Below, piece by piece: positions 55,141 to 63,666 of a stretch of DNA of 64,000 nucleotides. The stretch comes from Chryseobacterium sp. MYb7 (GTDB lineage Bacteria > Bacteroidota > Bacteroidia > Flavobacteriales > Weeksellaceae), in the NCBI RefSeq assembly GCF_002979455.1, contig NZ_PCOU01000002.1, forward strand, positions 1-64,000, in the 5' to 3' direction. The notes beneath the pieces are model-generated. The model saw nothing but the letters and a program-made list of their open reading frames with translations. It made no database searches and was not told the origin of the DNA. The translations under genes and the position numbers were made by a program. Within the stretch, counting starts at the first letter, position 1, and every line of letters starts with the position of its first letter.

Positions 55141-56103
55141 TTACACGGTTAGAACAATTTTCCCGAATAAAGGCCTTTTTCGTTTGGAATTCTCAATTCT
55201 CCGATGCGCTTCCTGAACGTCTTCAAGCTGATATATACTGTCTATAACAGGTTTTACATGTCCGTCTTCAATTAATTCAGTAATATGATCAAGCTCATCT
55301 CTGCTTTGCCGCGTGAAAACAAAATGATAGGTAGCATTTTTTTCCCAGGCATTAATGAGGTTTTGTGGTTGTGGAATATCAACCAGGGTTACAACAGAAC
55401 CATAGTCAGCTAAAACAAGCGGGCTGTCTGAAAGTGTGCTTCCTCCCACGGTATCAATAATTACGTCTACACCTTTTCCATGCGTATGTAATTGTATTTT
55501 TTCAATCCAGTTTTCTTTATGATGATCAATCACTACATCTGCTCCGAGATTTTTTAGTTTTTCATGTAAAATACTTTGTCCTGTTGTATAGACAAAAGCC
55601 CCCAGAGATTTAGCTACCTGTATAGCAAGTGTTCCTACACCTCCTGCGCCGCCAAGAATGAGAATACGATCTCCCTTTTTTAGTTTTGCCCGTACAACAA
55701 GCATTTCCCAAACCGTTCCTCCAATAAGCGGAATGGAAGCAGCTTCCTCATAGCTAATATTATCAGGCATTCTTGATAATGAAGACTTGTCGGTAAGATG
55801 ATATTCAGAATAACTGCCAGGGCTGCCAAAACGTGGAGAATAATAAACCTTATCACCAGCTTTCCATTTTTTAACAGCTTCACCTACTTCAACAATATCG
55901 CCAGCAATATCGTGACCTGTTATAATAGGTAAGTCGAAAAATGAGGCATAATCACCTCGTCTAATCTGGTAATCAAGAGGATTAATAGAGGTTGCTCTTA
56001 CTTTTACCAAAACCTGAGACGGATCTTCTATAACAGGAACAGGCATTTCCTCTAGCTGCAGAACTTCCGGTCCGCCATAGTTTTTAATAACAATTGTTTT
56101 CAT
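55141..56103 (-). CDS. Zinc-independent quinone/alkenal oxidoreductase (MDR family)
   Basis: A 320-residue medium-chain dehydrogenase from the ATG at 56101-56103 (MKTIVIKNYGGPEVLQLEE is a typical family start; 18 extra residues upstream overlap the previous gene). The NAD(P)-binding motif is ILGGAGGVGTLAIQVAKSLG. It lacks the zinc ligands of alcohol dehydrogenases. It probably reduces quinones or enones with NADPH. It is 25 bp downstream of the hydrolase gene, and the LysR gene is divergent from the pair. Confidence 0.88.
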   Translation of the reverse strand: MKTIVIKNYGGPEVLQLEEMPVPVIEDPSQVLVKVRATSINPLDYQIRRGDYASFFDLPIITGHDIAGDIVEVGEAVKKWKAGDKVYYSPRFGSPGSYSEYHLTDKSSLSRMPDNISYEEAASIPLIGGTVWEMLVVRAKLKKGDRILILGGAGGVGTLAIQVAKSLGAFVYTTGQSILHEKLKNLGADVVIDHHKENWIEKIQLHTHGKGVDVIIDTVGGSTLSDSPLVLADYGSVVTLVDIPQPQNLINAWEKNATYHFVFTRQSRDELDHITELIEDGHVKPVIDSIYQLEDVQEAHRRIENSKRKRPLFGKIVLTV

Positions 56104-56128
56104 ATTTCTTAGCAATTGATTATATGCT

Positions 56129-57106
56129 CTATTGAGGCAATTTTCCCATAAATTCAACTATTTCAGCACCTATTTCTTCAGCGTTGGTCTCAAGGGCAAA
56201 ATGTCCGGTATCATAAAATTTTAATTGAGCATCCGGAATATCCTTTTTATAAGCTTCAGCTCCGGCAGGAAGGAAATATGGATCTTTGTTTCCCCATACT
56301 AATAATAATTTGGGTTGGTATTTTCTGAAATATTCATGAAATTTTGGATATAAGGCTACATTGGTTCTGTAATCTCTCATCAGATCCAATTGGATTTCTA
56401 CATTTCCCGGTCTGTCAAGAAATTTCTGATCAAGGGTATAGGCTTCCGGCGCAATCAAAGAAAGATCAGAAACACCATGTTGATATTGAAATAAGGTAAT
56501 TTCTTTAGAAACAAAGCCTTTTAAAGCAAGGCGGTTTGCCTGTGATGGGTCTTTCCAGTATTTCTGGATCGGATTCCATTCATTGCTTAGTCCTTCTTCA
56601 TAAGCATTCCCGTTTTGGGAAACGATACCCGTAATTTTCTCAGGATTGTTCATAGCAAGACGTAAACCTACAGGAGCTCCATAATCAAAGATATAAACCG
56701 CAAAACGTTTCATTTTCAGCTTATCTACAAATTTTTGTATCGTTCCTGCAAGATTGTCGAAAGTATAAGAGAACTCTTTATGATCCGGAGCATCAGAATA
56801 ACCGAATCCCGGAAGATCCGGAGCGATAACATGGTATTTTTTACTCAAAATCGGGATTAGGTTCCTGAACATATGAGATGAGGTAGGATATCCGTGTAGA
56901 AGAAGTATTGTAGGTGCATTGACAGGACCTGCTTCTCTGTAAAACAGATTTAAATCATTTACGTTGATGTTGCGGTAATGAGTGGGATGGTTTTCCATAA
57001 TGTGATTATTTAGATTTAAGTTTTGATGAGATTGAGCGATTGTCATATTGCCTGTGAATAAAGCAACCGACAGACTTGTAATGAATTGTCTTGAATTTAT
57101 TTTCAT
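56129..57106 (-). CDS. Secreted alpha/beta hydrolase (dehalogenase/epoxide hydrolase-like)
   Basis: A 325-residue protein with a signal peptide-like N-terminus (SLSVALFTGNMTIAQ). The oxyanion segment is LLHGYPTSSHMF, the nucleophile elbow is IFDYGAPVG with Asp141 (not Ser), and the catalytic His is in DTGHFALE. An Asp nucleophile is typical of haloalkane dehalogenases, fluoroacetate dehalogenases and epoxide hydrolases. The exact reaction cannot be told. It is the first gene of a two-gene operon with the quinone oxidoreductase. Confidence 0.85.
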   Translation of the reverse strand: MKINSRQFITSLSVALFTGNMTIAQSHQNLNLNNHIMENHPTHYRNINVNDLNLFYREAGPVNAPTILLLHGYPTSSHMFRNLIPILSKKYHVIAPDLPGFGYSDAPDHKEFSYTFDNLAGTIQKFVDKLKMKRFAVYIFDYGAPVGLRLAMNNPEKITGIVSQNGNAYEEGLSNEWNPIQKYWKDPSQANRLALKGFVSKEITLFQYQHGVSDLSLIAPEAYTLDQKFLDRPGNVEIQLDLMRDYRTNVALYPKFHEYFRKYQPKLLLVWGNKDPYFLPAGAEAYKKDIPDAQLKFYDTGHFALETNAEEIGAEIVEFMGKLPQ

Positions 57107-57124
57107 TTATTTTTTTTGACAGTT

Positions 57125-57177
57125 CAAAATTAATACGGATATTTGATTATTAAAAACGATTAATTATAATCAATTAA
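57125..57177. promoter_or_regulatory. Divergent promoter/operator of the LysR-hydrolase pair
   Basis: TTAATT-N6-AATTAA (57160-57177) is an inverted repeat suited to LysR. On the minus strand a -7 box TAATTTTG (57125-57132) lies 19 bp from a TTT that replaces the -33 TTG. Confidence 0.45.
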
Positions 57178-57200
57178 ATCACTTTTAATGATTAATTAAA

Positions 57201-58067
57201 ATGAATATACATGATTTGAAAATATTTGAAGCCGTTGCAGAAACCGGAAGTTTTACAAAAGCAGCCACTATGATGTTTACGGTTCAGTCCAATGTTACAG
57301 CAAGAATAAAAAGTCTGGAAGAAGAGTTTAATACAAAGCTTTTCTCCCGTACATCCAGAAGAGTAGAGCTTACTTCCGAAGGGATGATTCTGATGCAGTA
57401 TTCTAAACAGATTCAGCATTTGGTGGAAGAAGCCAAGAATAATATCCAAAGTGGTGACAATATCAGAGGATGTCTGAAGATAGGCTGTATAGAAACAACG
57501 ATGGCTTTGAAAGTACCTGAAATCCTCAATACTTTTGATGAAAAATACCCCGGTATTGAGCTGGAGTTTAAATCAGATACCAGAGATTCAGTGCTTTCTG
57601 ACGTCGTAAATTACAATCTGGATGCGGCCTTTGTTTCTGCTCCTGTAAACGCTAAAGGCCTGGAAAAAATTTGTATTAAAGAAGAGCAGCTAGTTATTCT
57701 TGCTTCCTCAAAAGGCCCGAATCTGCAGACACTCATCGCGAATGAACCACTGAAAATAGTAGTATTTGATGAAGGATGTATTTTCAGGGAAAGATTAGAA
57801 TCATGGTTAAGCCATAAAGGAATTCTGAATTACAAAAGTACAGTGCTGAACTCTATTGAAGGAGTGATTAACTTTGTGGAAGCAGGTTTGGGAATCAGCA
57901 TATTGCCGGAAGAAATTGTGTCTAAATATTACGCTGGAAGAGAACTTAAAACCTACGGACTGAACAAACAACTGGGAACTATGAATACGATTCTTGTTTT
58001 TAGAAAGGATGGGCCACAGTCACGAGCTTTACAATGCTTTATTGATATGTATGCAGAAATGGCGTGA
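57201..58067 (+). CDS. LysR family transcriptional regulator
   Basis: A 288-residue LysR protein. HTH at residues 1-60 (HDLKIFEAVAETGSFTKAAT, then VTARIKSLEEEF) and a periplasmic-binding-like effector domain. It is divergent from the hydrolase/oxidoreductase operon with a 94-bp gap and an inverted repeat, so it likely controls that operon in response to a small organic ligand. Confidence 0.92.
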   Translation: MNIHDLKIFEAVAETGSFTKAATMMFTVQSNVTARIKSLEEEFNTKLFSRTSRRVELTSEGMILMQYSKQIQHLVEEAKNNIQSGDNIRGCLKIGCIETTMALKVPEILNTFDEKYPGIELEFKSDTRDSVLSDVVNYNLDAAFVSAPVNAKGLEKICIKEEQLVILASSKGPNLQTLIANEPLKIVVFDEGCIFRERLESWLSHKGILNYKSTVLNSIEGVINFVEAGLGISILPEEIVSKYYAGRELKTYGLNKQLGTMNTILVFRKDGPQSRALQCFIDMYAEMA

Positions 58068-58097
58068 TAATGGCGTGATTCTCATAAAACGTATGAA

Positions 58098-58126
58098 AAC
58101 TGCCTCACTTTTGAGGCAGCTTATTT
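58098..58126. terminator. Terminator between LysR and the 58141 gene
   Basis: CTGCCTCA / TGAGGCAG perfect 8-bp stem with CTTT loop; T-rich on one side. Confidence 0.7.
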
Positions 58127-58140
58127 AGATCTTAAAAGAT

Positions 58141-58626
58141 TTACTTTTTAGGTGTTAATGAGAAATTATCTACATAAACAGCCTGGTGTACACCGTTCAG
58201 TAAAACTTTCAGTGCCAAGTGCGTATCTTTTTTGATAGAAATGGTATAAGTTTTCTTTTCTCCCGAAATTTTTGAAGCTTTAGCAATGGAAGTGTAAGAT
58301 TTTGCATCAGAAGCATTACCTACTGAGAAAATTTCCAGTGAAGTTTCTCCACCGTTATCTGAAATATCAAGGTTCAATGTATAAATACCCGCTTTTATTT
58401 CCGGAGTTACCAGATACATATTCTCTCCAGGATTGTTCATGGAATAGAAAATGATTTTCTTATCACTTGCATAAAGCATTGCTTTTCCTCCTTGGGCAGT
58501 CCAGCATTTGTTAATGTCTTTCCATGTATCAAAATTTTCTGTGAGTGCTGTTACAGGTTTACACTGTGCGTTTGCAGTAAGAAACCCTCCTAAAGTAACT
58601 ATTCCCGCCAATATGAATCTTTTCAT
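58141..58626 (-). CDS. Secreted beta-sandwich protein, unknown
   Basis: A 161-residue protein with signal peptide (FILAGIVTLGGFLTANAQ). The mature part, with TENFDTWKDINKCWTAQGG, MYLVTPEIKAGIYTLNLDIS and HQAVYVDNFSLTPKK, resembles the choice-of-anchor/cleaved-adhesin jelly-roll domain found in T9SS proteins, but no sorting tail is present. Stand-alone gene. Confidence 0.65.
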   Translation of the reverse strand: MKRFILAGIVTLGGFLTANAQCKPVTALTENFDTWKDINKCWTAQGGKAMLYASDKKIIFYSMNNPGENMYLVTPEIKAGIYTLNLDISDNGGETSLEIFSVGNASDAKSYTSIAKASKISGEKKTYTISIKKDTHLALKVLLNGVHQAVYVDNFSLTPKK

Positions 58627-58785
58627 AAGTTATTTATATTATTATGTAAAAATACTTAAAAAGTGTTGGTTCTGCCGGGTTTTGAGGTGATTTTAGGAAA
58701 ATAAAAACTGTAAGAAAAAAATGAAGATTGTTTTTTGCCTGTAAAGCTTTAGTCGGGCGTAAAAAAGGATAACAAGGGTGAAAAT

Positions 58786-58809
58786 CTCCGAAGTCGGGAG
58801 ACTTCGGAG
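58786..58809 (-). terminator. Hairpin after the VGINT-type cluster
   Basis: CTCCGAAGTC / GACTTCGGAG perfect 10-bp stem with a 4-base loop. The T run after it is weak (ATTTT), so it may be a processing or attenuation hairpin as well as a terminator. Confidence 0.55.
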
Positions 58810-58847
58810 AGCAGGAATTGATGAACGGAAATTAATTTTTTAAACAA

Positions 58848-59510
58848 TTAAAAGCCGGAAGGTTTGCTCAATACTTGTGCGGATCCGTTTGTACCGCCCA
58901 GATCCTTTGTATCATCATTAATATTCTGTTTTGTGATAAGGTATTTATAGGCCATTAAATAAAGATCAACTTTAAAACTATTGTAAGTGCCGTTCGGGTT
59001 GGTATAACGTTCTAATCTGCTATTCGTAAAATTTGCTCTGATGTGCCAGGTTCCGTTACTTTTAAAGGTATTTACATTGGGAGACCCCTGTTTGTTATCA
59101 TTAACGCCGTTACTGCCATAGTCAAGAGCAACTTTTGTAGAACCATTACTAAGCTGGAATGAATAATTATGCACTACTACCAGAAATTTAGTAGCATCTA
59201 TTTTAGTGTCATAATCTGCGATTCCTGTGGAAGGAACTCCTGAAATGGTTAGCTTGATATAATTAAATAATCCGCTGGTTTCAAGTGCTGGATTATACAC
59301 ATCCAGGGTATTTTTAGAAGTAGCAAGAAAACGGCCTCCCGTTTTATCCGGCTCACCAAGGTTTCTTAAGTATAAAGAATTGGTAAAGCTTGAACCGTTT
59401 ACATCCAGTGTTTCGGATGGTGTTGAGGTATTGATTCCTATTTTTGTATTTTGAGCATTAATAAATATTCCCAAAAGAAATACAATTGTGCTGTAAATTA
59501 CTCTTTTCAT
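58848..59510 (-). CDS. Secreted VGINT-type protein (paralogue 3)
   Basis: A 220-residue protein: signal peptide (VIYSTIVFLLGIFINAQ), then IGINTSTPSETLDVNG. It shares DYDTKIDATKFLVVV and FKSNGTWHIRANF with the paralogues upstream. It is the last of three co-directional genes (6-bp gap), and the fold is likely a beta-sandwich. No enzymatic motif, lipobox or T9SS tail. Probably surface or outer-membrane-vesicle material. Confidence 0.7.
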   Translation of the reverse strand: MKRVIYSTIVFLLGIFINAQNTKIGINTSTPSETLDVNGSSFTNSLYLRNLGEPDKTGGRFLATSKNTLDVYNPALETSGLFNYIKLTISGVPSTGIADYDTKIDATKFLVVVHNYSFQLSNGSTKVALDYGSNGVNDNKQGSPNVNTFKSNGTWHIRANFTNSRLERYTNPNGTYNSFKVDLYLMAYKYLITKQNINDDTKDLGGTNGSAQVLSKPSGF

Positions 59511-59516
59511 ATTAGT

Positions 59517-60152
59517 TTATTGAAGTCCTGTTGGTGTATTTGTTGAAGTTCCTGTAAATGAACCGTTTACGCTTCCTGTGTAAGTTCCCCAGTCTTTAAT
59601 GAGTGCTTTTTCATAGACACAAAGTGTAAGGGTCCAGGTTCCGTTCTGTGCAGATGTTGTGCCCGCTCCCTTAAAGCTCAGGTTAACAGCATTATAAATT
59701 TTTCCTCCACTTGACACATGAGTTATTTCTGTAGAATACGCTCCATATGATGGAAAGCTTGTTGTAGTATTGACACCCGCTGTAGCATCTGTGAAAACGG
59801 CTCCCGTAATGGCAACAATGTATTTTTCTGTTTCCAGTCCTGTGTTAAGACTAACAACATCTGTCTGGCTCACATTTTTGAGGGTAATAGTATACGTATT
59901 AACAGGAGCTACATTTCGAAGGGAAATATCAAGAAGCTTGACCTTTCCTACTGGCGTTGTATCTTTTGAACGCGTAAGCAGATAATAGTTGCCGGTTGCA
60001 TCTGAATTAGCAGTATCAATGATATAAGATTCAACAAGTGTTCCCCCTTGAACATCCAGCATCCCCTGAGGATTTTTTGTGTTTATTCCCACTTGTGCAT
60101 TGGCTCCAAAATAAGTAAATGCTGTCGATAAAAGCGCGGCTATTTTTTTCAT
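59517..60152 (-). CDS. Secreted VGINT-type protein (paralogue 2)
   Basis: A 211-residue protein: signal peptide (IAALLSTAFTYFGANAQ), then VGINTKNPQGMLDVQG. The middle and C-terminal parts carry LETEKYIVAITGAVF and QNGTWTLTLCVYEKAL, matching paralogues 1 and 3. Thr/Asn/Val-rich beta protein. Gaps to its neighbours are 12 and 6 bp, so it belongs to one operon. Confidence 0.7.
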   Translation of the reverse strand: MKKIAALLSTAFTYFGANAQVGINTKNPQGMLDVQGGTLVESYIIDTANSDATGNYYLLTRSKDTTPVGKVKLLDISLRNVAPVNTYTITLKNVSQTDVVSLNTGLETEKYIVAITGAVFTDATAGVNTTTSFPSYGAYSTEITHVSSGGKIYNAVNLSFKGAGTTSAQNGTWTLTLCVYEKALIKDWGTYTGSVNGSFTGTSTNTPTGLQ

Positions 60153-60164
60153 ATTCTCTTTTTA

Positions 60165-60794
60165 TTATTGGATTAAAGGAACAGAAGCGGCACCTGTTCC
60201 GGAGGTAACGGATTGTGCAGAGGTAAATTCCTTGGTATAAGCTCTGTCAAAAACCAGTAAATTGAGTGTCCAGACCCCATCAGGTAAAGAATCATCTGTT
60301 GAGAACCCTACATAATCAGCTTTGAGTTTCCATGTGCCGTTGGTATTGTAGGCAAAAACTTCGGGTACAGGAGTAATTACACTTGAGGTATAAGTAAATA
60401 CGGGCTGTGTAAAACCATATGAGGCAATAACAACTAAAAATTTATTTGAATTAATTTTAGTATCATATTCATCTACCCAATCTTTGTCTGCACTATTACA
60501 AGTGATCTTATATTGGATAAGGTTAATAGGAGCCGGAGTGGCGGGCACAAAAGACTCATTATAAGAGGTGATTTTGTTTTGGGGAGCCGGAGATTTGATT
60601 AAAAAAGAATAATTTTCATCTGCTCCAAGTTTTTCCAGAGGATCCTTCAGGGTCATACCGGATGTCTTCATCGTACCATTTACCGTGAGCTCTTTTTCGG
60701 GGTTGGGTGTATTGATTCCTACGTTTCCTGTATTTTGTGCGCACACAGGAATAAGAGCACCGGTGAGCAGTACTGTCAAAATAATTTTATTCAT
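60165..60794 (-). CDS. Secreted VGINT-type protein (paralogue 1)
   Basis: A 209-residue protein: signal peptide (IILTVLLTGALIPVCAQ), then VGINTPNPEKELTVNG. It shares EYDTKINSNKFLVVI and DGVWTLNLLVFDRAY with the two genes downstream. First of the three secreted genes; the HTH pair lies 53 bp upstream on the same strand. Confidence 0.7.
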   Translation of the reverse strand: MNKIILTVLLTGALIPVCAQNTGNVGINTPNPEKELTVNGTMKTSGMTLKDPLEKLGADENYSFLIKSPAPQNKITSYNESFVPATPAPINLIQYKITCNSADKDWVDEYDTKINSNKFLVVIASYGFTQPVFTYTSSVITPVPEVFAYNTNGTWKLKADYVGFSTDDSLPDGVWTLNLLVFDRAYTKEFTSAQSVTSGTGAASVPLIQ

Positions 60795-60847
60795 TAATGT
60801 TGTGTTAAATGTATGATATAGTTTGCATGGAAATTAGTAAGCTGAAG

Positions 60848-61183
60848 CTAAATTTTATAACAGTTTTTCCATTTTGTAATGGTATTTCTACTGAGTTTAT
60901 AGTGGTTAGACAGCTGGGTATTATTAAGTTTATATTTCTTCTGATATTCTAATATCTGTATAATGGTCTCATCATCATAAGAACGCAGCCGCTGATTCTC
61001 AGACGAAATTTCTTCAGATCCAAAAATCTTCTGATTGAGCTGAATAATATCCAAAACACTCAGCTTTTCTTTTGAGAGTAGGGATTTACATTCATCAAGC
61101 TTTTCCGGAAACTTGATGAGAAGAATATCTGTATAGATTTTTTTATAGTAAGGTTGTTCTATTTTTTGTTTTTTTCTATCCAT
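60848..61183 (-). CDS. Small helix-turn-helix protein (second of a pair)
   Basis: A 111-residue protein. The C-terminal half has YDDETIIQILEYQKKYKLNN followed by TQLSNHYKLSRNTITKWKN, a transposase-orfA or Homeodomain-like HTH. The N-terminus is Lys-rich. It overlaps the first HTH gene by 25 bp, so the two are translationally linked. No transposase catalytic gene or terminal repeats are near. It may be a regulator of the secreted gene cluster that follows at 53 bp. Confidence 0.65.
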   Translation of the reverse strand: MDRKKQKIEQPYYKKIYTDILLIKFPEKLDECKSLLSKEKLSVLDIIQLNQKIFGSEEISSENQRLRSYDDETIIQILEYQKKYKLNNTQLSNHYKLSRNTITKWKNCYKI

Positions 61184-61584
61184 TTGTATAAAGTAGTTTT
61201 AGGAATATTATATTCCCTTATAACCTGACTTTTGGTTTTTTTTCCGGATTCAATCATTTCCAGCATAAAATTGATGACTTCTTTGGTGTAAATATTCTTA
61301 CGGAAATAAGGCATCTCTGAGTTTGGCCTATTTTTCTTGTTTTTTACATCAGGTGACGCTGGAGAATAGAAGATCAGGTTTTGAGAATAGAATCGGAAGA
61401 AATCATATTCCAAAATTTTGCTCCATTTCAGGAGAATTTCTGTATCCAGACTTTTGGAAGTATACATTTCCGAAATATCCTCTTCAGTACAGTTGAAAAA
61501 TTTACAAATTCTCGGTATAGGAGTTTCACACTCTTTCACACGCTTATTGATCATTGCGCCAATGTGTATGTTCTTGAACTTCAT
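61159..61584 (-). CDS. Small helix-turn-helix protein (first of a pair)
   Basis: A 141-residue protein. The first half resembles a Cro/XRE-like helical region (INKRVKECETPIPRICKFFN, CTEEDISEMYTSKSLDTEI). The second half ends with INFMLEMIESGKKTKSQVIR and EYNIPKTTLYKWIEK, a transposase-type HTH similar to that of its partner. Overlap of 25 bp with the next gene. This pair of overlapping HTH genes next to VGINT-type secreted genes is seen repeatedly in related genomes, as far as I recall. Confidence 0.65.
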   Translation of the reverse strand: MKFKNIHIGAMINKRVKECETPIPRICKFFNCTEEDISEMYTSKSLDTEILLKWSKILEYDFFRFYSQNLIFYSPASPDVKNKKNRPNSEMPYFRKNIYTKEVINFMLEMIESGKKTKSQVIREYNIPKTTLYKWIEKNKK

Positions 61585-62046
61585 CTAAGAGGGGGTATGC
61601 AGGAGTGTGATAGAATAGTTGAGAGTCTCGAAATCGTGTTTTTTTATCATAATTTTTAAATTTTTTAAATCCTTTGTGTGTTTGAAAAACGGCAGACATA
61701 AACCAACTTGATCGTTTGTTAAATTATCTCAAATTGATGTTTTTTTATCTTTTTTACTAAATATGTTATTCTCTGATGTAAATATTACTTTTCTGTATGG
61801 TTTGTAATAAATTCTCAAAAATTATCTTTATATAATTATTTATATGTATTAAATTGAAAATTGATTTATATTTTCCATCATTTTGAATATGATCATATAT
61901 TATTAAATTTGTAACTTACTTTAGCAAAATTAACAGATAAAAACAATCAAAAATTGAAAGCTTAAATTGAATTTTTAAATTCATTTAATTTTTCAATATT
62001 CTGATAATCAGTTTTTTGCATAAGTTATTTTTTGAAAAACATTAGG
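61585..62046. other. 462-bp intergenic region
   Basis: Divergent spacer, extremely AT-rich. It holds the promoter of the AraC-type gene (61883-61911) and a palindrome TGAATTT-TT-AAATTCA at 61968-61983. No promoter found for the HTH pair on the minus strand. Confidence 0.45.
61883..61911 (+). promoter_or_regulatory. Promoter of the membrane AraC gene
   Basis: TTG (61883-61885), 18 bp, TAAATTTG (61904-61911): an exact match to the -33/-7 pattern. It gives a leader of about 130 bases containing the palindrome at 61968-61983. Confidence 0.6.
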
Positions 62047-63065
62047 ATGACAGCTGATAAAGAATTCATGGATAAATCTGTAGATGCGCTCAAGAGAAAA
62101 CTTATTTCACAATATGTTTATCTTATGTCCGGCATATTGCTGGCTTATTCTCTTGTATTCTACTTTATTATCAAAGATATTTTTTTTGCAGCATGTACAC
62201 TTACCTATGCTGTTACCATGTTTTATACATTTATGGTGATCCGGAAAAGCTATAATATAAAGTTTTTGGTACATCTCTATATTTCTTATGCACCCTTATT
62301 TGCCGGATTTGTCATGCTGGATTTCTGGAAATTTTCTGCCGCTACTGCTATGTGGCTTCTCCCTGTTCCTTTGGGGGCTCACATTTTTCTGCCGAAAAAG
62401 TATATCTACATTTATACCTTATATATTTTACTGATTATAGTAGCTGTAAGCATTCTTACTAAGTTTTTTGTATTTGATTATTTTGCCCTCAATGATGTGA
62501 AGGTGATTGTAGCTTCTGATACTTTTGTAGGCGTTTCCAATATAGCTGTATTTGCTCTTTTGCTGTATTATAATGAAAAAATAAGGAAGGTTGAAATAGA
62601 AGGAAATATTTTGACCAAACTAGGGTTTTCCGAACAGCAGGAGATGTACGTTATACCCGAAGAAGAAGCTGTTGAAAAAGAAAAGCAGGTTTTGCAAACC
62701 TTGAAAATACAGAAAAATACAACCTTCTGTTTAACGAGATAAGAGATATTGTAGAAGACAAAGCCTATTATAAAGATGTAGGATTTACCATTTCTCAATT
62801 ATCCAATATTTTGAAATCCAATAATTTGTATATTTCTAAAGCTATTAAATTAAATGGATTTTCAAACTTCAGCCATTATCTTAACACCTGCCGAATAGAG
62901 AATGTAAAGAAACTCCTTCAGGAAAATGATATCAGCAAAGTAACCCTTATGTATATCTATACGGAATCAGGATTTTCCAATCAATCAACCTTTAACAGGG
63001 TATTTAAACAGATTGAAGGAGTTACTCCATCAGAATATCTGACTAATTTAAACATTGAAGAATAG
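62047..63065 (+). pseudogene. Membrane-anchored AraC family regulator, interrupted by a -1 frameshift
   Basis: The start is the ATG at 62047. The first frame encodes about six membrane helices (residues 20-185) and then a charged linker to 62742. The AraC HTH domain (GFTISQLSNILKSNNLYISK, VTPSEYL near the end) lies in the -1 frame and runs to 63065. The join is at CAAACC (62695-62700), where one missing A would restore QNLENTEKYNLL; the -1 frame is blocked by TGA just upstream, so the crossing must fall between about 62672 and 62742. Without the shift the product is a membrane protein with no DNA-binding domain. Sequencing error is possible. A terminator follows. Confidence 0.85.
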
Positions 63066-63098
63066 AAATAAATTCAATAGTAAATTAATATAAAAAAA

Positions 63099-63121
63099 GC
63101 CCGGCACCTTTGGTGCCGGAC
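63099..63121. terminator. Bidirectional terminator
   Basis: CCGGCACC / GGTGCCGG 8-bp GC stem with TTT loop and A/T runs, between the AraC gene (+) and the 63147 gene (-). Confidence 0.8.
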
Positions 63122-63146
63122 TCCATCATTAATCTATCAAAATTTA

Positions 63147-63647
63147 CTATTTCCAGAAACTCCAATTAATGCCGTCAAATACAGCCATTGTTTTGCTTAC
63201 GGTATCATAGCAGATGGTTCCTGCTACCGGACTTTTCATATTCGCTACCGGATCATTCACCTTAGGTAAAACCAACGCTTTACTGGTGGATTCCAGAACC
63301 AGTACTCCCTGTGCAGGTGAGCTTCCGGCGCCAATAATTACCCCACCTCCTGTTTCTGCAGAAGTATTGGGCATTGTTCCAGTGAGGTTTCCTGCATCAG
63401 ATAAAGGTACCCAAAGATTATTTTCACGCATCTTTATTGTCATATCGGTTTTATCCAGAAGAAACGTTCCGTTGGTGGCTGCTGCACCCGTAGGAAGTGC
63501 TTCCACTATAGGAAGAATAATTCCGGTTTTAGAAACGGGAAAATCTAAAATAGCATCTCCGTCTACAGAGGCCTTACCCATACCCACTTGTGCCTTAAGA
63601 GAAGAAAGGCCGGTGAAAATAAGGGTTAATATGATTACTTTTTTCAT
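63147..63647 (-). CDS. Secreted VGI-type surface protein
   Basis: A 166-residue protein: signal peptide (VIILTLIFTGLSSLKAQ), then VGMGKASVDGDAILDF. Later segments ALPTGAAATNGTFLLDKTD and VAGTICYDTVSKTMAVFDGI are typical of flavobacterial tail fibre-like surface proteins, ending in NWSFWK. The C-terminal YDTVSKxMxxxxGxxW motif is shared with the gene upstream (19-bp gap), so the two form one operon. Confidence 0.7.
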   Translation of the reverse strand: MKKVIILTLIFTGLSSLKAQVGMGKASVDGDAILDFPVSKTGIILPIVEALPTGAAATNGTFLLDKTDMTIKMRENNLWVPLSDAGNLTGTMPNTSAETGGGVIIGAGSSPAQGVLVLESTSKALVLPKVNDPVANMKSPVAGTICYDTVSKTMAVFDGINWSFWK

Positions 63648-63666
63648 TTTTGATGTATTAAAATTA

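Noticed and set aside
60848..61584. Insertion sequence
   Set aside because: The HTH pair resembles transposase orfA, but there is no catalytic domain, terminal inverted repeat or target duplication around it.
62695..62701. Programmed ribosomal frameshift in the AraC gene
   Set aside because: CAAACCT is not an X-XXY-YYZ slippery site and no strong pseudoknot is obvious downstream; an indel is simpler.
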